Assembly (NCBI RefSeq): GCF_018139145.2 | Contig: NC_059486.1 | Span: forward strand, 2,976,001 to 3,040,000 | DNA: 64,000 nucleotides | Reading direction: 5' to 3' | Origin: Gymnogyps californianus | Lineage: Eukaryota > Chordata > Aves > Accipitriformes > Cathartidae | Part shown: positions 12,395 to 23,400 of the stretch, piece after piece | Layout of the letters: the number at the start of each line of letters is the position of its first letter | How positions within the stretch are numbered: the first letter of the stretch is position 1 | The notes under the pieces: model-generated | The model's input: the letters and a program-made list of their open reading frames with translations, nothing else | The model's database searches: none | What the model was told of the DNA's origin: nothing | Made by a program: the position numbers and the translations under genes

Positions 12395-15300
12395 GATGCT
12401 GATCCCACAGGCTTATTCTAGCAGCAGCCCTCGCTTGTGACTGCTCTTTCTGTGCCCCTCTCTTCCTGCACATCTTTGCTTTTTCTTTCTCTGAGCCTTA
12501 ACCCAGGGGTGGCTTGAAGGGTTTTACCTGTTGGGGATCTCAGCAGGGAGGTGCCGTGCGTGTCCTTTGCCGGTGGTGTGGTGTGGGGCTTTGCGCTGGC
12601 TCTCTCCGCTACCCTCCGGTCTGTGTGGAGCCCAGGAGGAAAATAACTCTCTGTAAATGACCTTCAGTGCAGTTCTGGTGTTGGACCCCGCTGTCCCTAA
12701 TGGAGGAGCGGCCCTGGACCGTAGGGGAGCTTTTCATGCTTGCGGTTGAGTATTTGTGGTGGTGAACGCTGCTCATGGGGACAGCCTGTTGAGTAGCGTG
12801 TTCTTAAGCCAACTTGCTTTTAGGGAGCTTCTAGGTCAGTCCTAAAGACCTCTCTGTGAGAGGTCTGCTGCTGTGAGAGGAAGTAAGCTGGGCGGTGTCT
12901 TGGACACTGCTGGGCCCGGCTTGGAGCAAAATAAACCCAAGGCAATCAGGGGTTTCAGCTTTTTGAGATGTTTTGTTGTGTGTTTGTGCCTCTCCCTCTG
13001 TGCCCCATCTGCAGAAGGAAGAAAGGGGTCTTAGCAAAGGGACTCAGATCCTCAGTTACACACGGACAATAGCGTAATAATACCAGTAAGTGCCAGCGTA
13101 CGGGCTGGGCTGGATGGCCGTTGGCTCTCGTGGTTAGGCTGGGAACTGCAGGGATCCCTAGGCTGGGAATGGCTGAAGAGGCCCATAGTTTGAGAAATAG
13201 TAAACCTAATTCTGCAGTAAATCTTGGTGCTGTTCTTGGGCATTTCATTGCTCTGGGACTTGGGCAGACGTCGGTGTCCCTGTAGGAACAAGTTTGCAGC
13301 AGTGTCTATCAGCTTCCACTCTCTCCATGCTGAAGGGGTGGAGTTTCCCAAGAAAAGGATTGCATTAATGCAGTCTATTCACCTTCTCCTGCCGCTTTTT
13401 CTCTGCCATCGCCTGTTTCCAAAGCCTTACAATGCAATACATATCTTTATGGGAAGGGTAAACCTTTGGTGCGCTGGTGATGCAGGCAAGTTAGCTGGGT
13501 TTGTGAGCAGCTGCTGTTTGCCCTTCCAGGGCTTCCTAAGCAAAAGGAGCAAATCCAGAAGCCGGAGCCTGCCATTTCTGATGGCAGGAGGTGTGCCATT
13601 TTCACTGGACCTCTGACTTGAGGGTTGATAGCCGTTTAACTTTCCTTAGTATCTTACACGCGCAAAGGAGTTTCTTTGGCATAGCTCCGCTGTGGTCCCC
13701 TGCGCTTATGAGAGAGCTCCTGCTGGTTTTGGCATGGCACATGGGGAGAGGCATGGTATGAATGCAGGCAGGCTGCCACCGTGGGCGTCGGGTTACTCCG
13801 TTTGTGCTTGTGCTGTTGAGAGCCTTCTCCCTTCAGCCAACGGCACCAGTCGCTCCACTTTGAGAGCCGGGGCGGGAGGACTGTGTGTTAGTCGCAGCAG
13901 GGGTTGCGCCTTGCTCAGGTGGATGCAGTTGTGTACAGAGGTCGATGGCAGGGCAGACGATGGTACTAAGAGGTGATTTTTGGATTTGGTCTTCAAGATA
14001 CTGCTTAGTAGTGATTCAAGCGGAAGGCTCACCCATGTAAGCCTGGTCCTGCGTCAGATGATGGACATCTGAAGAAACTGTGAGGTTGGGTAAGGGTCTA
14101 CCTTGCAGTTACTGCCCACGTTCAGACCCTTCACCTGCATGGAATAATGTCTCTGGGCAGTGTGTCACAGAATTAAATCTGTCCAGTCACTCTTAGGATA
14201 TACCTGGAGTTTATATTGTGTGCAGACCCAAACGTGTGCTCACATCAGGCTTGCTGTCTGTGTTCTGAGCACAGGCTGCTCTCCAAAACGGAGGGGTGAT
14301 AAGCTTTGGGGTACTCCAGCAAAGGGGAAAACATTGAGGCCAACCTTCCCCTTAGCCTGAGCTTAGTTGCATGGGTAGTGAAACAGGCTGTGCCCAGGCT
14401 GGGTGCTACCAGCCAGGCTGGGGGCAGGCTGCTGCTCTTGCAGTAAGGTTGCCAGTATTTTCTAATGACATAAACCAGCATGGCTATAGTGGAGTATACC
14501 CAAGCATCTGAAGAAACACGGCATCAAATCACTGCAGTAGTCAAAAAGGCTTTGAAAGGACCTATTTTAGTGCCAAGGTGGAGGAAGGACATCCCAGAAC
14601 AAGTACATCTCATAAACAGAGGTAAAACAACTGCCTCTGGCACCTTTTTCTGAGCCCGTGATTTTTACAAGGACTTCTACCATTTCCCGTCTGCTAGGGT
14701 ATGTTGAATCCCAAGTTGGAGGGTTGCATGGGCAAAGGAGTGAGGCTGCAGTGTATCAGTTCATTTCTCCTCCTGTTCAAATGTAGTTTTCTCGGAAGCC
14801 TAAGCAAGGAAGCAGGGAGCATCACCTGATAAACAAGGCCTTAAATGAAGGCTATTTTGCTGGAAATGTTTATACATTGTTCCTGAAAAATACACAAAGC
14901 ATATTGATAGTGTAGCCCAGAGTTCAGCTTGTGCAATCAGCAGTGTGTGTCTGTAAGTGTCTGTGCATGTTTGTTTGCAAGATACGTCCTTCCCTGAAAG
15001 TAAGTTTTGGAAAACAGCTGCCAGCAGGTGAATTCCCATGTTAGAATTTCCTGAAATATCCCGATCCATCTGCACTAAGTCACTGGGAACAGCAGGGATA
15101 AACCCCAGCGCTTGTGTATTTCTGCCTTGGTTTCCTGACAGAATTACATGGGCAGATGTGTAGGGGTGTGTGCGTAATAAATCCAACTAAGATGCACTGG
15201 ATGCAGATGTGGATTGGCAGTGGAGCACGTGTGTTCTGGATCTGGCATGTGCTGAAGGATGGATCTGCTTGATGGCACTGTGGTATTTCCAGATATCTGG

Positions 15301-16980
15301 GTGTCTCGTTAGAGCTGCTGCATAAACCAATATCCCGATACCTCTTTCTTTGCTGAGACTGATTTTAATCTCTGGTAAAAAGAGGACATGCAAGGACATC
15401 TGTGGTGTGGTGACCTTAATTAAACTCGCGATCCAGGGCTGGAGGAATATTAGAAAGGCCAGGGCAAAGTCCCTCATTTGGTAGTAGAATTTTAATCAGA
15501 TAATCCCAGGAACGCCTGATGCGAGATTTTGGCTTGTCCTTTTCATTGTGCCATAACACCAGGGAGAAATGCTAAATATGCTGCGGTTAAATGATGCCAC
15601 GGTGATGCCTCCGGATGCTCGTGGGGAAATAACACAGAGACAGCGCCACTGCTCTGCATCTGTGCCGGTTCCTTGGTCTTGGATGTAAAACTAATATGAT
15701 TCAAAGAATTGGAAAAGTAAATTGGTCTGAAATTAACACAGTTGCAATCTGACTATTCCCAGTGAGCCATGCAATTTTCTGCCTTTTTCTTGCCATGCGT
15801 TGCTTTTCTTCTCTTAATCTCTCTTACCCCCACTTGCATATACAGAACAACACGCTGCTTATTTTATATGGCCTCAAAATCACGTGTGTTCCCACGTTTT
15901 GCTAATAGACACTGAACTTCACTGTCCCTGCGGTGCTGGAAATCTCTTCAAATGAAAGATTTTCATATGAAAATTCCTCTGTAATTTAGCCTGCTTTTGA
16001 AAAAAGTGGAAACGCCTAAAGTCAATAAAACAGCTTACAACTTGGGTGGCCAAGGGGTAGCAAGTGGGGGTGCCACGGTAAAACAAACCCCAACTTAATT
16101 ACCGAAACCTCTGTCAAAGTGGTTTTCTTTTTTCTCACACGCACGTACATACATGCGTGCACTTATCTCCTGCAAATAGACTTTTCTTAAGGATCAGAAG
16201 AGCGGGGTTAGCTGTAACACACAAGTTATTCTTGTTGCCGCAAACCGTTTTGCTGACTCAGTCCTAGGAATCCTGGCGTGAGCGATGCCAAATTGCACTC
16301 TGTTGTTGCTCTTGATTCAGTCGCTGCTGAGTATTGAAAAAAAGCTATATTAAGGCGCTTTTCTAGCAGACAGCTGAGAACTTGAGCCCTGACTTTCTAT
16401 CTGTTGCTGCCTTTGCTTTATTAAGTGCTCAGTGCACCTGCTTGCTTGGGGAAGGCACCTCGGTAAACACTCCCTGTGTGAGCCTGCTCTGATGAGCAGG
16501 AGTAACGCAACTGAGTCAACAGCATCATCCAAATTCCAAAGTGTGGGCGGAAGAAAAGAATCACCCTTTGTTGCCGAACCTAAAATCCCAAAGCTTTCTT
16601 CACCGTGTAATTTGTTGGTGTCAGCAGATTCTGGGTGTTTTACTGCCAGCAGTCAGATTGAACTTCCTTGAAGTTGCAACATCAGGAGGGTTAATTATGT
16701 ACAAAGTGCTGGCCAGTGCTGAGGTCTGGCATGCAGGGATCCAGCTGTGCTAGAGAGATGATCCAGAGGTGATTGTCATGGCCAATGTTTGCGTGTTCCT
16801 GGGGACTCTGGGCCAGTTGCGTTCCTAGTATGGGGTCGGTGAAGGCAGGGGAGAGCAGGCAGACTCTGGAAGAGGCTTTCCTTTCTGCAAAAGGTCCTGG
16901 TTCAAAGGAAATCCCATTAGTGTGTAGAGGATTAGCATTCCCAGGAATGGAGCTGCAACCCTTCTGGGTTTCATCTAGTT
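12395..16980. other. Non-coding unique DNA, no gene recognised
   Basis: This stretch contains the hairpin at 12846-12866. No coding region is supported. A segment at about 14532-14610 has an open frame between a weak 'ctgcag' acceptor and a 'gtaaaa' donor, but the acceptor lacks a pyrimidine tract, so it is not annotated as an exon. Otherwise nothing is seen. Confidence 0.55.
12846..12866. repeat. Perfect 9-bp inverted repeat, 3-nt loop
   Basis: 'agacctctc' and 'gagaggtct' are exact reverse complements separated by 'tgt'. No U-run follows, and vertebrate genes do not use intrinsic hairpin terminators, so no function is assigned. Confidence 0.8.
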
Positions 16981-16982
16981 CC

Positions 16983-17019
16983 TTTTCAACCCCTTCTGGG
17001 GTTGAAAATGCCATTTTCA
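16983..17019. repeat. Two overlapping perfect hairpins
   Basis: The first hairpin has 11-bp arms ('ttttcaacccc' at 16983-16993, 'ggggttgaaaa' at 16998-17008) with a 4-base loop. The second uses 'tgaaaatg' (17003-17010) and 'cattttca' (17012-17019) with a 1-base loop. They share the bases 17003-17008, so only one can form at a time. They lie just before an A-rich tract (17041-17060). Confidence 0.85.
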
Positions 17020-17040
17020 GCCATTACAGAAATTTTCTTT

Positions 17041-17109
17041 AAAAAAAAAAAAAAGAAAAAAGAAGTCTTGGGGAAAAAAGCAAAAGATGTTCATGATTAT
17101 TTTTTTTTT
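17041..17109. repeat. A-rich tract followed by a T-run
   Basis: A run of 14 A, interrupted A-rich sequence to 17064, and a run of 10 T at 17100-17109. It could be a retroposon tail, but no element body is recognised beside it. Confidence 0.8.
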
Positions 17110-17344
17110 CTTTTTGTGTGAATGGATGGTGGCTTTACAGCTGTAGGACTTCTTTACTGTTAGTGAATAACGGATGAATTGTATTCAGCTGAAGTGTGCG
17201 GAGATTTTTCTCTAAGGCATGGAGTGAACTTGGTGTTGAGGAGATCCTCCCTCAGGACTCCTGCAGTTGATTTACCAGCTCCTCCAAAGAGGAAAATAGT
17301 CTATTCTGCTCTTTCCAAACAACCTGCAGTGCTGCCAAGCCTCC

Positions 17345-18480
17345 ATCCTCCCCCTTCCAGCAGCACTTAAAATCCAGTTTGTGCATTTCCCAATATTTGT
17401 AACCTCGTCAGTCAGGGCTTATCTCCCTGATAAATAAAAGGACACAAAGCACACACAGGCCTTATCGGAGAGCTAACAGAGCACTCGCCTTACCTCGCTG
17501 AAGGTGAAGACATGGGAAGCATTCTGTCAACAATTTAAACAGTGCAATTAAAATACGTATCGATTCCTTTTTCACTTGCACTAGTTTCACGTCAGCTTGC
17601 TGCCGAAGCCGTTTTTGACACCCGGCTTAGCCAAGATGATGATGTCGGTTCTTAAAGCATTAAATTTTCCTCTTTTGCTTCCTTTGCCTGGTGTCTGGCA
17701 AAACCCGAGGTACCACCCAGCCGCTCTGTTCAGCCACTTAATGTGCAAACTCTCGTCTTGGTAGCTTTCAGTTTAAGGTCCTTTGCCCTAATGGCCAAAT
17801 ATTGTTCTCCTTAGCCTGATGCAGGGCACTCCAATGTCCCCACTTTTTATTTTAATACAATTTTTACTTAATTATGACACAATTCAGTTACAACAGCAGC
17901 AGACCAAAGGATGCCTTAAATGCTTGGCTGTCCTTTGTCTGCCCTAGGTCAGATGTCAGAGCTGCCAAATGTCAGCGTTGCCAAACAGGGGAGGGAATAG
18001 GATGGGACTTAAATACAATTTAAAGCAACTTTTTTTTTTCCTTTTTTTGGCAAATTGGCCGTTTTCCTATATGCTACAACACTGAGTCGTCTACCCACCA
18101 TTTTCCCCGATAGAAATACCCGACAAAAGAAAGCACGGTCGTTTGCGCTACCAGTGGGTGATTTTAAACAGTAGTAGAGTTTGATTCGGTTGCTGGCTTA
18201 GATATGTGCAATGCAACAGTCTTGTGTCTTCCTCACGCTGAAGTGAATGGCTGTTTAATCTCCATCCCGTTTAAAAAAAAGTCAGGATACACTCGTCCCC
18301 TGAGATGGGCTTTTTAATTGCTCTAGCTTGACACTCCAACTTAGTGTCCTCATGGCCACTGATTGATTTCAATTAACATTCCCATGCTCCAGGCACTATA
18401 AATAACCCTTGTCTGGCCGGCTGCTTCTCCACTGCCAGCTCAACCTTTCTCCTTTAGCTGCTGCTGCTGCTCATCTTGCT
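17345..18480. promoter_or_regulatory. Candidate regulatory block (inferred enhancer cluster)
   Basis: This is the best candidate regulatory block in the window: about 1.1 kb of unique sequence with no repeat signature and many homeobox-type cores. Motifs seen include a GATA-like 'ccttatc' near 17461, TTAATTA at 17868-17874, a SOX-like CCTTTGT at 17932-17938, the 'tgattgatttcaattaac' segment at 18359-18376, and CTATAAATAAC at 18396-18406. The last fits either a MEF2 site or a TATA box. A CTG/GCT run follows at about 18457-18473. No CpG enrichment and no initiator can be shown, so an enhancer is more likely than a promoter. Conservation was not measured. Confidence 0.35.
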
Positions 18481-18489
18481 TCTTGGCTT

Positions 18490-19130
18490 GGCCTCAGGCT
18501 CAGTCTATAATTCTTTCCAAACTTCCCTGTATAAAATAATCATGTACATGAAGTAAAACAGGAGTCTCATATACACACTTAATAACTCTTGTGTACTGTA
18601 TGAGTGGGAATTCCACTTTATAACCCCCAGAGCTTTCAAATGGTTCTCATTTTCGGCAGCATTCCTCCTGCGAGATCTAAAACTTCCCATTTTATCCCAA
18701 GCCGTTTCTTTCCCTTTCAACCTTTTTATTTCTCCTCTAGATTTCGAGGGACAGACGGCTTCATCTTTTCTTTGGGCGGGGGTTTCAGCAGCGAGGCGGC
18801 TGGGAGCTGATAGCACTCCTCTTGAGCTCTTAAGCCAAATGTCAGGGTTCTCTTCCCAATGCCACATTTTCCAAATTAAAGCTTCAGCTCGCTTGCAATT
18901 CAGAGCAAAAGGCTCTGAGTTGAGATTTAGACTAAACTGATAAGATAAGCTTACAGGGACCTAGAGCTAATATTCTGCATGTGTTCATCTGTCTGCCTAC
19001 CTGTTATCTCTTTCCCGGGGAAAAAGAGAAGAAAGAATATTGCGTGTATTTAGATGCATACTGTATGTGACAGATAGATAGCATCTGTATGTATAGGGAT
19101 GCAGGAGCAAGACTGATAGGCAGATAAGTA
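18490..19130. other. Non-coding unique DNA
   Basis: There is a small CpG-containing GC patch at about 18770-18805 ('gggcgggggtttcagcagcgaggcgg'-like). No gene is recognised. An open frame of 120 codons on the minus strand has no recognisable family. Confidence 0.5.
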
Positions 19131-19136
19131 AGAGGT

Positions 19137-19205
19137 AGCAATCCACAGATTTGTAAGGCCAGAAGGGACAGTTACATCAAAGACCTGTGGAACTGGAGGA
19201 TTTGA
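19137..19205 (-). mobile_element. CR1 LINE 3' end relic
   Basis: The segment 'tttgtaaggccagaaggg' followed by 'acagttacatcaaagacctg' matches the reverse complement of the 3' untranslated end of an old sauropsid CR1 subfamily (usual pattern: 'cataaggccagaaggga', then 'ccattgtgatcatctagtc'). Only the last 60-70 bases are recognisable. CR1 copies are normally 5'-truncated, which explains the short length. Confidence 0.65.
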
Positions 19206-19964
19206 ATTGGGGGGGAGCTTGTTGTTTTGATGACATTTTGAAAGCCAAGGGAAAATAGACACCTCTTTGATAAAATGCACATGTATTTCTCTATTTTTCT
19301 GCCAGCTGGGGATATGGTTGAAGTTTCCCAATCCTGAATTTAAAAAAAAAAAACCAGTTCATTATTTGTCTCTTGCGTCTGGCTTTTTTCCTTCTTTTTT
19401 TCCACCCAGCGACATGTCCAATGGAAGATCTCAAAACACCCTGATCCAGTGGCGTTTTAAATTAGGAAGATTTGTATTGATTTGGGATTAGTCCACAAGT
19501 ATTGAAGAACTAAAGGGGATGATAGGCATTGCCCTCAGAAACCAAGAACCTCTTGCTTCAAAAATTCCTGATCCCATTTAGAAAGAGGCAAGACAGAGAC
19601 TAGAATAAAATCAAAGGCAGGAGCTTCTCCATGCCATTCGATACAGTTGGCAGAGTCGGATGTGCAGAAACACGTGCAAGTGGTGAACCCCAAGAGAGCA
19701 GGGGAGCGGGGAAAGCTTGCGCATACGAGGAGGTCACAGTCAGCTTTCTGCCCGGCGCTGCGACGTGCCGCCTGTCCCGAGCTCGCTGCAGGCGTCCTGC
19801 CGTGCTGGTGAGCACGCTTTGCCACGCTAGTTGTTGTGACTTTAATCTTCCCTCATGTGCCACGATCCCAGCTGCGTGCGGAGCCCATGTGCTCTGTGCA
19901 TGTCATGCAGTTGCTGGTTACCCGTGCTAATTGAAACATCATTTTCAATGGTACATTCTTTGGC

Positions 19965-19982
19965 TTTTTTTTTTTTTTTTTT
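19965..19982. repeat. Poly-T run (18 T)
   Basis: An uninterrupted T run. It lies about 110 bases before the CR1 relic that starts near 20093. Confidence 0.9.
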
Positions 19983-20092
19983 GCCTCCCCTTTTTCCACA
20001 TTTGGAGCCTGGCCTCGGTCCCTCCGTTGTGTCCGTGCGTTATTTGCTCTGTGTCAGTGCTGTATCTCCTGTGACGGTCAGCACTTGGCCAA

Positions 20093-20460
20093 ATGAAAGG
20101 ATCATAAAATTGTAGAAATGTTGGGTAGCTGGACCCCCTCCAGCTCCTGCCGCCTACTGTGAATGGGGCGACCCAAAAACCGGAGGCTCTAGTCCGGATA
20201 TGGTCTCATTAGTGCTGAGTAGAGGTGGAAAATAATTTTCTTTGATCTGCTGACTGCACTTTTGTTGAATAAATGGTTTGCCCTGTACGTGATGGAGAGC
20301 GTGCTGCCGGCTCGTATCCAGCCTGGTGTCCACTGCAACCCTTGCCTCCTCTTCAGCAGGGCTGTTACTCACGCTGCAGTTTGCAGACTGTACGGATGCT
20401 TGGGGTGGTTCCAGGGTGTTGAGCTTTGCCTGCTGCAATGATGTATGCTGAATCCATGAA
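20093..20460 (-). mobile_element. CR1 LINE fragment (3' end and part of reverse transcriptase region)
   Basis: On the plus strand the segment begins with a degraded copy of the CR1 terminal repeat ('aaaggatcataaaattgtag'), then 'agctggaccccctccagctc'. It continues through 'ctcattagtgctgagtagag', 'gatctgctgactgcact', a region like 'gctggctcatattcagc', 'tggtgtccactgcaaccc' and 'agactgtacggatgcttggg'. This order follows the reverse complement of the end of CR1 ORF2 (reverse transcriptase C-terminal region) and its short 3' UTR. The copy is full of substitutions and indels and cannot be active. It is the longest mobile element in the window and the best evidence for a bird or other sauropsid source. 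The left edge is well placed. The right edge fades out. Confidence 0.8.
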
Positions 20461-20469
20461 CCATGTCTT

Positions 20470-23400
20470 AATGCTAGCAGCTACATTTTCCCCTTGCTGA
20501 TAGGACCACCTGCCTGGTTTACTTCTGTTGGGGATGAGGTGCTTACATCAGTGCAACTCATTTATAAAGGGCAAGATACTGCTCCATGCTCTTAATTAAT
20601 GTTCGTTTGTCTACCTGTTCTTTGACAAACTCAGAGCTCGGTACCAATGCCTTCAGCTTCTGTTTTGTAGCTGGTGTTGGGCAGCACCAAACAAAAAAAA
20701 AAAATCCTGTGTAAAATAATTAAATATATTGGCAATTAAAAAAACTTGAGGAATGATTAATTTGGAATGAAAGTTAAAAACATCTGAAGAGGAGTGAATT
20801 TTCTTTTGTGTTTGGTACAGAGGCAATAATGTTAACAATGTAATGTTTTTTAATGCTATTCAAGGAAAAAATAGAAGGAGTCTTTTAAAATAGAAATTAT
20901 ATTTCTGAAAGTGTGGAAATTTGCCAATTTGATGGTTTGGGATTTAGTAGAAAATAAAAATGTAAAACCCCTAAGTCAGCAATACCAACATGCATTTGTG
21001 ATATGTTGTAGTCTTGAAAGACTTTTCTTTTTCCACAAAAAAGTGCAAAAAAAATTCACATAGGTCTAATCACACGATCTCCCAAAGCTATTAGTGGATA
21101 TGCTTATAGATAAACTAGAAACAAAACATCCTGAGACCAGTGGGAGAAATAAATAGATTTTCTGGAAGGGAGAGTGAGTGTGAGAGCGAGGGGAGTAATG
21201 GGGCAGATGTGTGCGAGTTTGAAAACTGTTTTTTGCATTACAGGATGTCATTTATTTAGTTAGAAAAAAACATGTTTTTACGGCATTATTCTGTGCCTTT
21301 CAGAGTTCTCATGCGCTGGAAGCCAGCTCTGACTTCTGTGTCAATGGGCACTTGGGGACTCCCAGCCCAGAGTTGTTTGACTGTCAAACGCTGTTACTAA
21401 GTCACTGGAAATCACTTTTTTTTTTTTGAACAAAATTAATTTGTTTTACTCCAAGATGCCCAGAGCAATCATTTATATAATAAAGCTGCAAGTGGCAAGA
21501 GGACATCTAAAAATAGCACATTCCAAAAGCTCAGATACTGGAAAAGAGATTTTCCCTTATTCATATTGTGCATTGTTATTTAACCTGAAAAACCCCAAAC
21601 AGGTGAAATAGGGAAAGTCACGTGGTATACAGCTATACCTACTATAATCTTGTCATTTGTCTCAAATTAATCAATCAAAAAGTTACTGGGCCAGATCCTG
21701 CCAAGTTCTGTATATTGTCATGCTGGGCCAAAGTGGGAAGACTTGTCAGGCAAATTGCTGTTAAATAGGGATGTCAGCATTTTGTCTGTGCACATACACA
21801 AGTTGCTCCCATGCCGGCTTGGGGGTAAATTGTCTGGGTACGCAGAAACATCTGTGCTGTGGGAATCTCTGTATCTGAGAGATCACTCTGGGCACCCTTT
21901 TTACTCGTGGGTGAAACTGGGTATATTCAGGGTGCCGTACGCTGCAGCCTTCCGCAGGTGTCTGACCTAGATCAGATGGGCTGTTCTTCTCTGGCCCTTT
22001 TTCTCTCTGATTACAAAGAGAAAAGTATCAGTCTGCGCTGTTGGCGTCTTCTAGGGGAGGAACACCCCACCGTGGTTGTCCACAGCAGGGCTTTGATGGG
22101 TTTGTTTCTGAAGGTTCGTAATCGTGGCATTTCTGCTGGAATTTGGAGGTGGGATGAGCTCTGACCTTAAGCTGAAACTTGGCCCCAGACCTCTGGTTTT
22201 TCCTGGTGTGAAGGCTTGTCCCCAGTTCACTGGGATCTCTTTCCAAGCTCGGGAAATGCAGCCCAAGCAGATTACAAAGAGGTGTGGAGATGTGTCTAAA
22301 TCCTGACCCACCTGCCCTGGTTTCCCTTACCTGAATGACTTCTGTTACAAAATTTGCACAAATCTGATTAAATCATGGAACCTCTTCTACCACCTGGAAA
22401 TCTCGTTCAGAAGGAAAAGAATTTGACCTTTTGTCTCTCATTCTGGCCTTCCAGCATCCCAAATGGGATGCTTCGTTACGGCCATATAAAGCAGTATCAA
22501 GGATTATGATTTTGTCCTGGACAGCTTGCCCTAGCCTAAAATGCAGGCAGTCTAGATGGGAGGAAAATCCGATTAGCTGTTCCTTATAGCAAGAGAGCTG
22601 AGACTGGGTGCGAGGAGCGGCTTCCGCTTACAGCAGACGCCGCTGCCAAGCTGGCAGCTGAACACGAGCATCCTGAGCCGGCACTGCCGTCCTGGGATCT
22701 CATCTCCCGTCCCTGCCACGGCTGCCTTTTGCTGCCTGTGCTGCACCGCCGACTACTCCAGCATGTGTTAGGGAGGTTTGGCTGGCATCGATAGCTGGGA
22801 ACCCCCGTAAAACCAGAGGTCATAAAGGAAATGTTTAACAAATGTTCAGCTGTAGTAGCGAGGCTGCTGTAAAAGTCTCTTGGTTGTGTTTTAGGTCTGT
22901 CGCTCACCTGCTTTAAACTGCGTACAACTTTTGGGGAGTTAAGAACTGTCTGCAGAACAAGGGAGCTGAGAACTTTCCCAGCTCATCCACTGAGTGGGGT
23001 CAGTGCTTTCCCTACAAGATGCAACCTGCAGAGTGCCGTGGCCTTTCCTTTAGTTGTGAATGAGCTACTGCTATGGGAAGACCAGATTCAGCTGCTGAGG
23101 CTGCGCTTGATGATCTGCAGTGGAGGAGTCCCTATGGCGATGGAGGGGGACTTCCAGCAAGTGCCCTGGTCAGTACAGTGGAGCTGGAGACCTGGCTGCC
23201 GGGGTCAGGTTGGGACCCTGGGATCAGTTTGTGAGCAGTGCGATGAGCTTTGTGAAATGCTGAGCATTTTAAAGAAATCCTCTTCTTGGTCTCTCTTGAT
23301 GCCAACATGAGTCACGTCCCTTCTTCCAGGCAGGGGATCTGCAGCAGGAGGAAGGAGAGGAGGAAACCTGGGTGTAGTTAGAAAATACAAGGAAGGAGAA

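Noticed and set aside
14068..14130. MIR-like phrase 'catctgaagaaactgtgagg' followed by 'ttgggtaagggtc'
   Set aside because: Too short and without the flanking parts of the element. Chance cannot be excluded.
14532..14610. Possible small exon reading VVKKALKGPILVPRWRKDIP
   Set aside because: There is no polypyrimidine tract before the 'ctgcag' acceptor and the donor is weak.
21960..22010. CR1-like phrase 'gtctgacctagatcagatgg'
   Set aside because: It resembles a CR1 3' end only over a few words and lacks the terminal repeat and the 'ggtcccttc' segment in the right order.
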